From positions 1 to 54,267 of the forward strand of contig CALVLD010000014.1 in the NCBI GenBank assembly GCA_944336475.1: 54,267 bases of DNA, read 5' to 3'. The stretch is from an uncultured Clostridia bacterium. Lineage in GTDB: Bacteria; Bacillota; Clostridia; Christensenellales; CAG-138. This document shows, one piece after another, positions 44,333 to 52,682 of the stretch (positions within the stretch are counted from its first letter, which is position 1; each line of letters opens with the position of its first letter). The notes beneath the pieces were generated by a model. The model was not told the origin of the DNA, ran no database searches, and worked only from the letters and a program-made list of their open reading frames with translations. The position numbers and the translations under genes are program-made.

Positions 44333-44983
44333 ATGGATGCCGAAAGAACGGTCAGAGAAGCCATCGGGATGTCAAGGGGCACAAGGATAATGCTTAAGGC
44401 GATGCTTGCTGTCGCAGCGGTGCTTGTGCTGTGCGCATTTGCATTCTGCGATGCAGGCGGCGGGCTGTTCTGGGGGCTGACAGCCATTGCGGTCAGTCTG
44501 TTCATCATTGCGGCCATAGTGCTGTTAATAATGCTTTGCAACACATCCCGCACCACAGCTGCGCTTGAAAAGCATGGTCTGCTTGAGCTTGCCGCAAAGG
44601 AGCTTGAAGGCAAAAAGCAGCGCATGTTCGGTAAGCGCTGCATAATGACGGAGCACTTCGTGTTCAACGAATACGGCAATGCGGCATACATCCCGTATAT
44701 CGTGATGGTACGCACGGTGAATGTCAGCTCATACGGAGTACCCGTGTCGGTCAGCTATGGGCTCTACAGTGTTGACGGCAGAAGCTGCACGGGACTCACA
44801 CTCCCCACCAATGACCTTTGCGGCTTGGGCCATGAGTTTGCCGAAGCGCTTGCCGAGAGGAATCCCGACATACTTTTCAACGAGGGGCGTCACGCACTGA
44901 AGGCGCGCACACGCCGCTACAAAGCGGCATTAAAAGGGGGTCTCTCCCCCGCTGAGACTGCGAAGGCGGCGCTCCGGGATTGA
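44333..44983 (+). CDS. Two-helix membrane protein of unknown function
   Basis: 216 residues: two adjacent membrane segments (about 20-42 and 46-68), then a cytoplasmic mixed alpha/beta domain (about 85-190) and a basic tail. No family recognised. GAGGAG lies before the ATG, and the gene is coupled to the kinase-like gene. A shared bidirectional terminator separates it from hpf. Confidence 0.75.
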   Translation: MDAERTVREAIGMSRGTRIMLKAMLAVAAVLVLCAFAFCDAGGGLFWGLTAIAVSLFIIAAIVLLIMLCNTSRTTAALEKHGLLELAAKELEGKKQRMFGKRCIMTEHFVFNEYGNAAYIPYIVMVRTVNVSSYGVPVSVSYGLYSVDGRSCTGLTLPTNDLCGLGHEFAEALAERNPDILFNEGRHALKARTRRYKAALKGGLSPAETAKAALRD

Positions 44984-45022
44984 CCGCCTCCATATGCGCT
45001 CGTGCATAACGACGCTTGCCGC

Positions 45023-45048
45023 AAAAAAGGAGCCTTGCGGCTCCTTTT
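45023..45048. terminator. Bidirectional terminator between convergent genes
   Basis: AAAAGGAGCC / GGCTCCTTTT around TTGC, with A-run and T-run flanks, serving the 44333 gene and hpf. Confidence 0.85.
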
Positions 45049-45065
45049 GATATATTGACCTGGAT

Positions 45066-45593
45066 TTATTCGGGTTCTATAAGGCCCAAGTTGCCGTCCT
45101 TTCTCTTGTACAGGACATTTATGGCATCCGTCTCGGCATTGCTGAACACGAAGAAGGAATGGCCGAGCAGATCCATCTGCAGCACCGCCTCGTCTACGCT
45201 CATGGGCTTTATGCTGAAACGCTTGACCTTAACGATCTGCGGACCTGCCTCCTCGTCATCATCGTAGCCCTCCGGAAACTCCGCCTGGGAGAATGCCTCT
45301 GCCCTGAGATTCCTCTCGAGCTTGGTGCGGTGACGAATGATCTGCCTTTCGAGCTTGGAGATCACATTATCGATGCTGGCATACATATCCCCGGTGACCT
45401 CCTCGCCTCGAATGATACCACCGGGATAGGGGATCGTTACCTCTACTATGTGTCTGTTGCGTTCGACCGCCATAGTCACCTGCGCTTCGGTGTCGGCCGG
45501 GAAGTATCTTTCGAGCTTTGACATCTTCTTGTACGCAAGATCTCTCAGATACTCCGAAATCTCAATGTTCTTGCCGGTAATTGAAATACGCAT
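45066..45593 (-). CDS. hpf: Long-form ribosome hibernation promoting factor
   Basis: Binds idle 30S subunits and dimerises 70S into 100S ribosomes; 175 residues. The N-terminal domain (1-~100, MRISITGKNIEIS) is followed by a linker and the C-terminal dimerisation domain (about 115-170, IVKVKRFSIKPMSVDEA). ATG 45593 has GGAG at 9 bases; another ATG three codons earlier is less well spaced. Promoter at 45670-45698. Confidence 0.94.
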   Translation of the reverse strand: MRISITGKNIEISEYLRDLAYKKMSKLERYFPADTEAQVTMAVERNRHIVEVTIPYPGGIIRGEEVTGDMYASIDNVISKLERQIIRHRTKLERNLRAEAFSQAEFPEGYDDDEEAGPQIVKVKRFSIKPMSVDEAVLQMDLLGHSFFVFSNAETDAINVLYKRKDGNLGLIEPE

Positions 45594-45669
45594 AACATCC
45601 AACTCCTTTCCATTTTCACAGTTTTCCCGAGCCGATGCACGGCCGGTCTCGGTCTATGAATCTGGGTAT

Positions 45670-45714
45670 ATTATACCATACTTCCGAGCATTAGACAATA
45701 GCTATTATGCTCGG
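45670..45714 (-). promoter_or_regulatory. Promoter of hpf with inverted repeat
   Basis: Minus-strand TTGTCT (45698-45693), 17 bases, TATAAT (45675-45670). Arms CCGAGCAT (45684-45691) and ATGCTCGG (45707-45714) flank the -35 and could bind a regulator. Confidence 0.65.
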
Positions 45715-45749
45715 ATTATGGCATCCGTGTAAAAAATTTAACAATTTTC

Positions 45750-46364
45750 TCATACAACGGGCAACACGGTGCCGAGAACGCCCTGCTCTACCGGTTCTCC
45801 ATTTACGGTCACATTGAATTTGAGGGTGTCGTAGTATTCGGCGACGTCGAAGCGCACCACGGTGGCAAATGTGACAAACGCCTGAGTAACATCCATGCCC
45901 GGCTCGGGTGTGCTGAGAGTCAGGGCGACATTCACAAAGTCGCCGTCATTCGTTGCGGTATCGACAGTGATGCCGTACCCCCCTGTGTTTACCGTAGTAA
46001 ATATGACCACAACAAATTCATGCCCGAATGAGCGCTCGGAATAATCATACTCGCTGCGGTCGGAGAGGTCGCCGAACAGGGCGCTGAACTCCTCGTAATC
46101 GGTTATCACATCGTACACGGAGCCCACGGTATCTGCAGAGCCCATGGTGAATGTTTCATAGCCGTTGCTCTGTATCCACGCAAGCTCAGGATCGGGAGTA
46201 ATCTCGGGCGCTAACGTTGATTCGATGGGAGTGAGCTGGCCGGGCTCTATGGGAGCCTTGGTGGGGTTGGCGTCGGCATCATGATCCGGGTCGAGCTCGG
46301 GGCTGCAGGCGCAGAGGGACACAGCCATCACGGCAGCCAGCAGGAGCAGAAAGAATTTTTTCAT
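45750..46364 (-). CDS. Lipoprotein with PrcB-like C-terminal domain
   Basis: 204 residues. Lipobox LCAC (Cys at 20), a Pro/Thr linker to about residue 60, then a domain whose end (GGYGITVDTATNDGDFVNVA, TQAFVTFATVVRF) resembles PrcB C-terminal domains, which are linked to surface proteases or inhibitors. GGAGG precedes the ATG. The leader carries a hairpin AGCCGCC/GGCGGCT between promoter and RBS. Domain call is moderate. Confidence 0.7.
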   Translation of the reverse strand: MKKFFLLLLAAVMAVSLCACSPELDPDHDADANPTKAPIEPGQLTPIESTLAPEITPDPELAWIQSNGYETFTMGSADTVGSVYDVITDYEEFSALFGDLSDRSEYDYSERSFGHEFVVVIFTTVNTGGYGITVDTATNDGDFVNVALTLSTPEPGMDVTQAFVTFATVVRFDVAEYYDTLKFNVTVNGEPVEQGVLGTVLPVV

Positions 46365-46440
46365 GGTGTTATCCTCCGTTTCAGCCGCTCGCGGCGGCTC
46401 TCATTCATTATTAAAACGCAGCAGGCGCCTCTTGGGTTCC

Positions 46441-46469
46441 ATTATAATTTCCGTTCACAAAAATGGCAA
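46441..46469 (-). promoter_or_regulatory. Promoter of the PrcB-like lipoprotein
   Basis: Minus-strand TTGCCA (46469-46464), 17 bases, TATAAT (46446-46441). Confidence 0.6.
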
Positions 46470-46491
46470 CCACATTTTACATTTACAGCCC

Positions 46492-46519
46492 TTGCGCACA
46501 ACGGTAAAAACACTATAAT
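46492..46519 (+). promoter_or_regulatory. Promoter of ansA-mazG
   Basis: TTGCGC (46492-46497), 16 bases, TATAAT (46514-46519). Confidence 0.55.
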
Positions 46520-46549
46520 ATAGGTATAAGCATGAGGAGGTTGCAGAGT

Positions 46550-47542
46550 GTGAAACGGATTTGCCTTATTGCCACAGGCGGCACCATTGCCTGTGTACCG
46601 TCGGAGGACGGGCTTGCGCCCGAGCTTACCGCGGCGGAGCTTGTTAAGCTCGCAGGCTGCGAGACGGCCGATATAGAGATCTCCTGCACGGATCTGTTCA
46701 ACATGGATTCGAGCAATATCCAGCCCGAGGAGTGGTGCGTAATTGCGGACGCCATACGCAAAAAGGTTCCCACCTGCGACGGCATTGTGCTCACCCACGG
46801 CACCGATACAATGGCTTACACGGCATCCATGCTGTCGTTTATGCTGCTTGGCGTGCCCGTGCCGGTGGTGGTCACGGGCGCACAGTATCCTGCGGTCTAT
46901 CCCAACTCCGACGGCCGCAAGAATCTCTGTGATGCAGTCGTTGCAGCCACGCATCTTGACGGCGGCGTCTACATCTGCTTTGGCAGCACGGTCATGCTCG
47001 GCTGCCGTGCGGTAAAGACGAGAACCACCTCCGTGAACGCATTCGAGTCCATAAACTATCCCTACATTGCCGCAGTGAACGATGGGAGGTTCATTCCCCT
47101 GCACACCTGCAAGCCGCACTACGGGTTCAGCTTCTCCACCAATATTGAGCCCCGTGTTGCGCTTATAAAGCTCATACCCGGCATGAGCCCCGCGCTGCTC
47201 GACAGCCTTCGCGACTGCGGCATGAAAGGCGTCGTGGTAGAGGCGTTCGGCCTCGGCGGTATGCACAGCTTCCGCCGTGACCATACGGAGAGCATACGCT
47301 CCCTCATGGCGGCAGGCATACCCGTTGTTCTGACCTCACAGTGCTTGTATGAGCAGAGCTCCCCCGACATATACGCAGTGAGCCGTCCGCTAAAGGAGCT
47401 TGGAGTCATATCCGCGCACGACATGACCACCGAGGCAGCCATAACAAAGCTCATGTGGGCTCTCGGCCGTGCACACGATGTTGAGAGTGTGCGCGCCATA
47501 ATGAACACAGACCTGGCGGGCGAGCTTACCTCCGCCAAGTGA
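46550..47542 (+). CDS. ansA: Type I L-asparaginase
   Basis: Hydrolyses asparagine to aspartate and ammonia; 330 residues, no signal peptide, so cytoplasmic. TGGTIA has the first catalytic Thr12 and HGTDTM the second. I chose GTG 46550 because AGGAGG lies 9 bases before it; that RBS would fall inside the frame opened by the ATG at 46532. The next gene begins 14 bases after its stop. Confidence 0.93.
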   Translation: MKRICLIATGGTIACVPSEDGLAPELTAAELVKLAGCETADIEISCTDLFNMDSSNIQPEEWCVIADAIRKKVPTCDGIVLTHGTDTMAYTASMLSFMLLGVPVPVVVTGAQYPAVYPNSDGRKNLCDAVVAATHLDGGVYICFGSTVMLGCRAVKTRTTSVNAFESINYPYIAAVNDGRFIPLHTCKPHYGFSFSTNIEPRVALIKLIPGMSPALLDSLRDCGMKGVVVEAFGLGGMHSFRRDHTESIRSLMAAGIPVVLTSQCLYEQSSPDIYAVSRPLKELGVISAHDMTTEAAITKLMWALGRAHDVESVRAIMNTDLAGELTSAK

Positions 47543-47556
47543 GTACGAGGACGAAT

Positions 47557-48972
47557 ATGAAACAGCTTATCATCTGCTCCTGCTCCGCACCCATGGATGC
47601 AGAGTGCGTCTATGCACAGACATTTAAGCACCCCTTTATGGACGGCATCGCCGCCGATGCGTCCATGGACGATATATACGACACCGCCGAGGATTTTAAC
47701 GAACTGAATATCCGCATTGCGGAAAGGCTGCTCTCCGCCGATGCCGAGAGCGTCGCATATGTGACCCTCGGGGGCATAGGCGGCGAGACGCTCCGTGCCA
47801 TACGGAGCAATTCTCGATTCGGGGAGTTCCGGCTGACGGTGCTGCCTGCGCCGAGCCTTGCGGACATGGCGATAGCCGCCGCTGTCGAGGCGGGGCTTAT
47901 AACCGATGCAAGCCTGCGTGCCGAGCGGCCCGCAAGCCGCCTCTGCGATATCTGCGACACCTCCGCTATACAGGTGGTCACGGAGATAAACTCCCGTCTT
48001 GCCGCAGGCGAAGTACGGCTTGTGCTTGGAGAATATTATCCCGACGAATACGGCATAATACTTGCAGAGCCGAACGCCTCCCACGGATATTCGGTGAAGA
48101 GCATGCCCCTATGCCAGCTCGATCGGCAGGAGCGCTACGATGCCCTCACCGTGGCTATACTGCCGCCGGCATGCGATACGGAGCTGGAGCGGCACGATGC
48201 TGAGGCGCTCATGCGCATAATGCGCCGCCTGCGCGGCAGGGGTGGATGTCCCTGGGATGCGGAGCAGACGCATGAGTCCCTCCGCAAGAACCTCATTGAG
48301 GAGGCGTATGAGACGCTTGATGCCATCGACTCAGGCGACGTCGATGCCATGTGCGAGGAGCTGGGCGATCTGCTCCTGCAGATAGCCTTCCATGCGGTCA
48401 TTGAGGAGGAGCGCAGCGGATTCACATTCCGTGATGTCACAACGGGAATTGTGAACAAGCTCATCTACCGCCATCCGCACATATTTGGAGATGTCAAGGT
48501 GAATAGTTCCGACGATGTGCTCAAGAATTGGGAGCTGCTTAAGCGAAAGGAAAAGGGGCAGGCGACCGTTGCGGACGCCATGGGCTCCGTGCCGAGGGCT
48601 TTCCCTGCGCTCATGCGTGCCTGCAAGGTGCAGAAGAAAGCTGCGGACGTCGGCTTCGACTGGGATTCGGCAATGCCCGCTCTCGGCAAGGTGCATGAGG
48701 AGGTGGCCGAAGTTGAAGCTGCAGTGGCAAGCGGGGTGCATGCCGACATCGAGGATGAGGTGGGCGATCTGTTCTTTGCCGCAGTCAATGTCGCAAGGCT
48801 GCTGCACGCCGATCCGGAGCTGTGCCTGTCTGCGGCTACGGATAAGTTTGAGAGGCGATTCGCACTCACCGAAGAGCTCATCCACAAGGAGCATGGCGGC
48901 TTTGACGGCATGACGTTGGATGAGATGGATGCCTACTGGGACAGGGCAAAGGCTATGCTGAAATGTGAATAA
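47557..48972 (+). CDS. mazG: MazG nucleotide pyrophosphohydrolase with methylase-like N-terminus
   Basis: 471 residues of the YabN/MazG type. The N-terminal ~200 residues look like a reduced tetrapyrrole-methylase domain lacking the usual GxGPGD start. The C-terminal part holds two MazG domains: GGCPWDAEQTHESLRKNLIEEAYE with the EExxE metal site and CEELGDLLLQ, then a second (EEVAEVEAAV and EDEVGDLFFA). It removes pyrophosphate from non-canonical NTPs. ATG 47557 has CGAGG at about 6 bases. Confidence 0.9.
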   Translation: MKQLIICSCSAPMDAECVYAQTFKHPFMDGIAADASMDDIYDTAEDFNELNIRIAERLLSADAESVAYVTLGGIGGETLRAIRSNSRFGEFRLTVLPAPSLADMAIAAAVEAGLITDASLRAERPASRLCDICDTSAIQVVTEINSRLAAGEVRLVLGEYYPDEYGIILAEPNASHGYSVKSMPLCQLDRQERYDALTVAILPPACDTELERHDAEALMRIMRRLRGRGGCPWDAEQTHESLRKNLIEEAYETLDAIDSGDVDAMCEELGDLLLQIAFHAVIEEERSGFTFRDVTTGIVNKLIYRHPHIFGDVKVNSSDDVLKNWELLKRKEKGQATVADAMGSVPRAFPALMRACKVQKKAADVGFDWDSAMPALGKVHEEVAEVEAAVASGVHADIEDEVGDLFFAAVNVARLLHADPELCLSAATDKFERRFALTEELIHKEHGGFDGMTLDEMDAYWDRAKAMLKCE

Positions 48973-49011
48973 AAAAGTTCGTATTTCCCTGCAAATATAT
49001 CAGTAAAGCCC

Positions 49012-49039
49012 TTGCTATTTTGATTTTTTATGCTAAAAT
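49012..49039 (+). promoter_or_regulatory. Promoter of the HU gene
   Basis: TTGCTA (49012-49017), 16 bases, TAAAAT (49034-49039), about 65 bases before the ATG. Confidence 0.5.
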
Positions 49040-49106
49040 ACCTCATGTCGTTGGGCGTTAGTCCCTGTCGGCTTGATTTAATACTATTTACTCGGAGGAA
49101 TATAAA

Positions 49107-49385
49107 ATGAACAAGGCCCAGCTTATCAACGCAGTAGCTGCAAAGTGCGGTATGTCAAAGAAGGATGCTGACGCCGCCGTCAACACCACCTTTGACACCA
49201 TCATCGACACTCTCAGAACCGGTGAGAAGGTTCAGATCGTAGGTTTCGGTTGTTTTGAGGTTCGTGAGCGGCCCGCTCGTAACGGTCGCAACCCCATGAC
49301 CGGCATGGCGATTAGAATCGCCGAGAGCCGCAGTGCGGCGTTCAAGCCCGGCAAGACCCTTAAGGAAGCCATGGATGAGCGTTGA
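49107..49385 (+). CDS. hup: HU-family DNA-binding protein
   Basis: Histone-like dimeric DNA-bending protein; 92 residues. KAQLINAVAAKCGMSKKDAD (helices), VGFGCFEVRERPARNGRNP with the DNA-gripping arm, and the conserved AAFKPGKTLKEA end. CGGAGGA precedes the ATG. Follows mazG, as in many Firmicutes, but has its own promoter and a very strong terminator. Confidence 0.96.
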   Translation: MNKAQLINAVAAKCGMSKKDADAAVNTTFDTIIDTLRTGEKVQIVGFGCFEVRERPARNGRNPMTGMAIRIAESRSAAFKPGKTLKEAMDER

Positions 49386-49405
49386 ACTGTTTGATTCAAA
49401 AACGG

Positions 49406-49446
49406 CAGCCCCCCACGGGAGAGTTCCCGTGGGGGGCTGTTTTTTG
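49406..49446 (+). terminator. Strong terminator of the HU gene
   Basis: Fifteen-bp stem (49406-49420 with 49425-49439) with GAGT loop and a run of seven T. Confidence 0.92.
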
Positions 49447-49510
49447 CGCCTTTGTCGCAGCTGACGTGCCACGCCATACGGCGCAGGCTTCTGAAAACCG
49501 AGATGAAGCG

Positions 49511-49544
49511 AAAAGCTCCCGAACGCCACAACGTCCGGGAGCTT
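49511..49544 (-). terminator. Terminator of the tRNA operon
   Basis: On the minus strand AAGCTCCCG / CGGGAGCTT with a 14-base loop and a TT-rich tail, starting at the CCA end of tRNA-Gly(TCC). Confidence 0.7.
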
Positions 49545-49617
49545 GGAGCGGGTAAAGGGACTCGAACCCTCTATCTCAGCTTGGAAGGCTAATGTGTTAC
49601 CATTACACTATACCCGC
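49544..49617 (-). tRNA. tRNA-Gly(TCC)
   Basis: Acceptor GCGGGTA/TACCCGC, anticodon stem TTAGC/GCTGA with loop CTTCCAA, T-loop GGTTCGAGTCC, encoded CCA. Last gene of the seven-tRNA operon. Confidence 0.96.
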
Positions 49618-49622
49618 CTGAT

Positions 49623-49723
49623 CGAGAAAGCCTTCGCTGCGCTCGCTCAATCTTCCTCAGCAAGAACCCTCGCTATGCTCGGGTTTTCCGAGTTGCCTAT
49701 ACGAGAAAGCCTTTGCTGCGCTC
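49623..49723. repeat. 22-bp direct repeat in the tRNA spacer
   Basis: CGAGAAAGCCTTCGCTGCGCTC at 49623-49644 recurs at 49702-49723 with one mismatch, between the two glycine tRNA genes. A small CTCGG/CCGAG hairpin lies between the copies. Confidence 0.6.
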
Positions 49724-49778
49724 AGCGCCCTCGTGCAGACCCCCTTCAGGTCGCTCCATCCTGTGTCCGGATATAAGA

Positions 49779-49854
49779 TGGAGCGGGAGACGGGGCTCGA
49801 ACCCGCCACCTCCGCCTTGGCAAGGCGGCGCTCTACCAAATGAGCTACTCCCGC
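49779..49854 (-). tRNA. tRNA-Gly(GCC)
   Basis: Acceptor GCGGGAG/CTCCCGC, anticodon stem CCGCC/GGCGG with loop TTGCCAA, T-loop GGTTCGAGCCC, encoded CCA. Confidence 0.96.
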
Positions 49855-49877
49855 AAAGACCCTATTCCGCTGCTGCC

Positions 49878-49962
49878 TGGTGCGGACGATGAGACTCGAA
49901 CTCATACGCCCTTCGGCACCGGAACCTAAATCCGGCGCGTCTGCCAATTCCGCCACGCCCGC
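49878..49962 (-). tRNA. tRNA-Leu(TAG)
   Basis: Class II tRNA. Acceptor GCGGGCG/CGTCCGC, anticodon stem CCGGA/TCCGG with loop TTTAGGT, long variable arm, encoded CCA. Confidence 0.96.
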
Positions 49963-49993
49963 CTTCAACCGAACAGAGCTGCTGAACAGAGCT

Positions 49994-50069
49994 TGGTGAC
50001 CCGTCGGAGATTCGAACTCCGGACACCTTGATTAAAAGTCAAGTGCTCTACCGACTGAGCTAACGGGTC
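49994..50069 (-). tRNA. tRNA-Lys(TTT)
   Basis: Acceptor GACCCGT/ACGGGTC, anticodon stem CTTGA/TCAAG with loop CTTTTAA, encoded CCA. Confidence 0.96.
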
Positions 50070-50074
50070 AAATC

Positions 50075-50149
50075 TGGCTGGGGTGGCAGGATTTGAACCT
50101 ACGGTGTGGGAGTCAAAGTCCCATGCCTTAACCACTTGGCGACACCCCA
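50075..50149 (-). tRNA. tRNA-Gln(TTG)
   Basis: Acceptor TGGGGTG/CACCCCA, anticodon loop CTTTGAC within TGGGA/TCCCA, encoded CCA. Confidence 0.95.
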
Positions 50150-50198
50150 ATACTCCCACCGCAAGCGGAAAACCGCAGCATATGCCGCCTAAAAAAAG

Positions 50199-50275
50199 TG
50201 GGGTGAGTGATGGGATTTGAACCCACGACATCCAGAGCCACAATCTGGCGCTCTTCCAGCTGAACTACACCCACC
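50199..50275 (-). tRNA. tRNA-His(GTG)
   Basis: Acceptor GTGGGTG/CACTCAC, anticodon loop TTGTGGC within CCAGA/TCTGG. The extra G-1 is encoded (50275) opposite C73, as histidine tRNA needs. Encoded CCA. Confidence 0.95.
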
Positions 50276-50322
50276 ACAACACAATTCTCGCGCGGCATCC
50301 GCACGCCGGCCAAGCATTTGCC

Positions 50323-50399
<77 letters not shown>

Positions 50400-50433
50400 A
50401 CGCCGATCCAAATCTGCCTGCCGACGGTTAGCT

Positions 50434-50462
50434 ATTATAGCATTGATCTTTCTTCCTGTCAA
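50434..50462 (-). promoter_or_regulatory. Consensus promoter of the tRNA operon
   Basis: Minus-strand TTGACA (50462-50457), 17 bases, TATAAT (50439-50434): a full consensus, as expected for stable RNA. Confidence 0.85.
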
Positions 50463-50521
50463 GCGGTAAAATTTACGCAAATGTTATATTGTTTCGGGAA
50501 ATATCGCCTTGACATGCAGGC

Positions 50522-50929
50522 TCAGCCTATGACGGAGTTATCCAGCCATTCGATCAATTCATCAAATGAACATACTATGCGTTCCACACAGGGATGGAAG
50601 TAGAATGTGCAGGTGCGTTCGTCGGGCATGAACTCATTGCCCGTTTCGCTCCAGATGAGTATGCGCTTGTTGGAACGGGTCGCAATGGAGACTCCCAGCT
50701 CTGTATGCGTACCGTGACCGCCGGGCAGCAGAACTATCACCAGCTCTGCATCCCTTACGGCGCGAAGCTCGTTGAAGGCGACCTCGCTCATGCGATGCTC
50801 GCCATCCCTGCGAATATCTCCGTGGGTCGTCCAATCATATGTCTGCTCATGTCCTCTGGCGCGCAGAACATCGCCAAGTTTGCTCGCCCTGTTGTAGTTG
50901 GCAAGACCTGTTGCTATGTAGAATCTCAT
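50522..50929 (-). CDS. Nucleoside 2-deoxyribosyltransferase-like protein
   Basis: 135 residues with the NDT-like fold pattern: MRFYIATGLANYNRAS at the start and VIVLLPGGHGTHTELGVSIA in the middle, where the family keeps its catalytic Glu. It probably acts on (deoxy)nucleosides or nucleotide N-glycosidic bonds. The ATG overlaps the tdk stop (ATGA), so both are made together, supporting a role in nucleoside salvage. Exact activity unproven. Confidence 0.75.
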   Translation of the reverse strand: MRFYIATGLANYNRASKLGDVLRARGHEQTYDWTTHGDIRRDGEHRMSEVAFNELRAVRDAELVIVLLPGGHGTHTELGVSIATRSNKRILIWSETGNEFMPDERTCTFYFHPCVERIVCSFDELIEWLDNSVIG

Positions 50930-51498
50930 GTGTCGTCCTTTTTTATCTTTCCTTCGCTCCAATGCTTGCGGCACAGGCCGATGTACTTATCATCGGCACC
51001 GAGCACTACCTGCTCCCCCTCTCGGGCGACGCCGCCCTTGCCGTCAAGACGCGCGTTCATTATCGCCTTTTTGCCGCACCAGCATATGGTCTTTATCTCC
51101 TCGATGGTGTCGGCAAGCGCCATGAGGCAACGACTCCCCTCAAAGAATTCCCCTCTGAAATCGGTACGCAGACCGTAGCAGATGACGGGAACGTTCCATT
51201 CATCAACCATCTTGACCAGCAGGAGCACCTCGTCCCTTGCGAGGAACTGCGCCTCATCGACTATCACGCAGTCATACACATGGCTGCGTACGTCGTCGAG
51301 CGGCATGTCCGCAAACAGCACGCACTCGTCCATAAGGCCGCAGCGTGACCTGACAATGCATTCGCCGTCGCGAATGTCGATGGCGGGCTTCACAAGGAGC
51401 GCTTTCTGCCCGCGCTCGCCGTAATTATACTTGACCATTATCGCCTGTGCTGTTTTGGATGAGCTCATCGCACCGTAGCGAAAATACAGCTTTGCCAT
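50926..51498 (-). CDS. tdk: Thymidine kinase
   Basis: Type II thymidine kinase, 190 residues. The P-loop YGAMSSSKT replaces the usual SGK glycine by Ser. The Walker B VIVDEAQFL and the lasso region are present. Cysteines CWC and CRKH fit the structural zinc site in part. ATG 51498 has GGGGGTG upstream. Promoter at 51524-51552. Confidence 0.93.
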   Translation of the reverse strand: MAKLYFRYGAMSSSKTAQAIMVKYNYGERGQKALLVKPAIDIRDGECIVRSRCGLMDECVLFADMPLDDVRSHVYDCVIVDEAQFLARDEVLLLVKMVDEWNVPVICYGLRTDFRGEFFEGSRCLMALADTIEEIKTICWCGKKAIMNARLDGKGGVAREGEQVVLGADDKYIGLCRKHWSEGKIKKDDT

Positions 51499-51523
51499 AA
51501 GACACCCCCTATTCCGCCCGGAT

Positions 51524-51552
51524 ATTGTACCATATTTATGCAGCATCCGCAA
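51524..51552 (-). promoter_or_regulatory. Promoter of tdk
   Basis: Minus-strand TTGCGG (51552-51547), 17 bases, TACAAT (51529-51524). Confidence 0.55.
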
Positions 51553-51571
51553 GCTCGGCGAAATTACAAAT

Positions 51572-51596
51572 AAAAAAGCCGCCCTGCACGGACGGC
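51572..51596 (-). terminator. Terminator of arcC
   Basis: On the minus strand GCCGTCC / GGGCGGC (one G-U pair) with loop GTGCA and six T. Confidence 0.85.
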
Positions 51597-51611
51597 CCTG
51601 CAATGCTATGC

Positions 51612-52550
51612 TCACATCATTGTCGTGCCCGCCTCGCCCCTGAGCGCCAACACGGCCTTGTCGAGAGAGGTGATTATCACCTTACGGCCGGGCTTGGACT
51701 CCACAAAGCGGATGGCTGCCTCCACCTTGGGAAGCATGGAGCCGGGGGCAAAGTGCCCCTCTGCGATGTACTGCCTTGCCTCGGCGGCAGTAAGGGTGTC
51801 AAGCTCCTTCTGGTTGGGCTTTTTGAAGTTGATGGAAACCTTCTCCACGGCGGTGAGAATCACCAGGGCGTCGGCATCGATATCCTCCGCAAGACGCTCG
51901 GATGCAAGATCCTTATCTATGACGGCTGCGGTGCCCACGAGGTTGCCGTCATCATCCCTGACGACAGGTATTCCGCCGCCGCCGACCGTCACGGGTATGA
52001 ACCCCCCTGCAAGCAGACACCTGACGGCGTCAAGCTCCACTATCTCCTTGGGCATGGGCGATGCCACCACACGCCGCCAGCCGCGGCCGGCATCCTCCTT
52101 CATTACATAGCCGCGCTCCGCCTCGACGGCGCGAGCCTCCTCCTCAGTATAGAAGGGGCCAATTGGCTTGGAGGGATTCTTAAACTTGGGATCGTCACGA
52201 TCCACAACCACCTGCGTTACGACGGTTACCACACGCTTGTTCACGCCACGCCTGCGCAAGACCTTTTCAAGCCCCTGCTGCATATGATAGCCGATGTAGC
52301 CCTGGCTCATTGCGCCGCAGACGTCAAACGGCAACGCCGGCGTGACGCTGTTTGCAGTCTCATTCTGGAGGACTATCCTTCCCACCTGCGGGCCGTTGCC
52401 GTGCGCAAGGGCAACGGTGTACCCCGCCTCGATTATGTCGGCAAGGTATTCGGACGTCTTTTCGACCACCTCGAGCTGAGCCTCGGCCGTTGCCGGCCGG
52501 CCGGCCTCCTGCAATGCGTTTCCGCCGAGCGCAATAACTATCTTCTTCAC
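51612..52550 (-). CDS. arcC: Carbamate kinase
   Basis: Makes ATP from carbamoyl phosphate at the end of arginine, citrulline or purine/creatinine fermentation; 312 residues of the amino-acid-kinase fold. IVIALGGNALQ (N-terminal phosphate loop), HGNGPQVG, IPVTVGGGGIPVV and LVILTAVEKV are all conserved. GTG start at 52550 with GAGG 7 bases upstream. No arcA or arcB in the window, so the source of carbamoyl phosphate is unknown. Confidence 0.96.
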   Translation of the reverse strand: MKKIVIALGGNALQEAGRPATAEAQLEVVEKTSEYLADIIEAGYTVALAHGNGPQVGRIVLQNETANSVTPALPFDVCGAMSQGYIGYHMQQGLEKVLRRRGVNKRVVTVVTQVVVDRDDPKFKNPSKPIGPFYTEEEARAVEAERGYVMKEDAGRGWRRVVASPMPKEIVELDAVRCLLAGGFIPVTVGGGGIPVVRDDDGNLVGTAAVIDKDLASERLAEDIDADALVILTAVEKVSINFKKPNQKELDTLTAAEARQYIAEGHFAPGSMLPKVEAAIRFVESKPGRKVIITSLDKAVLALRGEAGTTMM

Positions 52551-52610
52551 TTAGATACCTCGTTAAGGAGTATTTAACGCCCGCAGCAAAAACAGCGGAC
52601 GTCAAATTAG

Positions 52611-52639
52611 ATTATCGCACAGCAGTGCGGCAATGTCAA
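52611..52639 (-). promoter_or_regulatory. Promoter of arcC
   Basis: Minus-strand TTGACA (52639-52634), 17 bases, GATAAT (52616-52611). Confidence 0.6.
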
Positions 52640-52682
52640 CACAGGCTACCCGTTTTTACCATAATACGGTAAAATATATCGG

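Noticed and set aside
51525..52577. A 350-codon frame antisense to arcC
   Set aside because: Shadow of a complete carbamate kinase gene; no start context.
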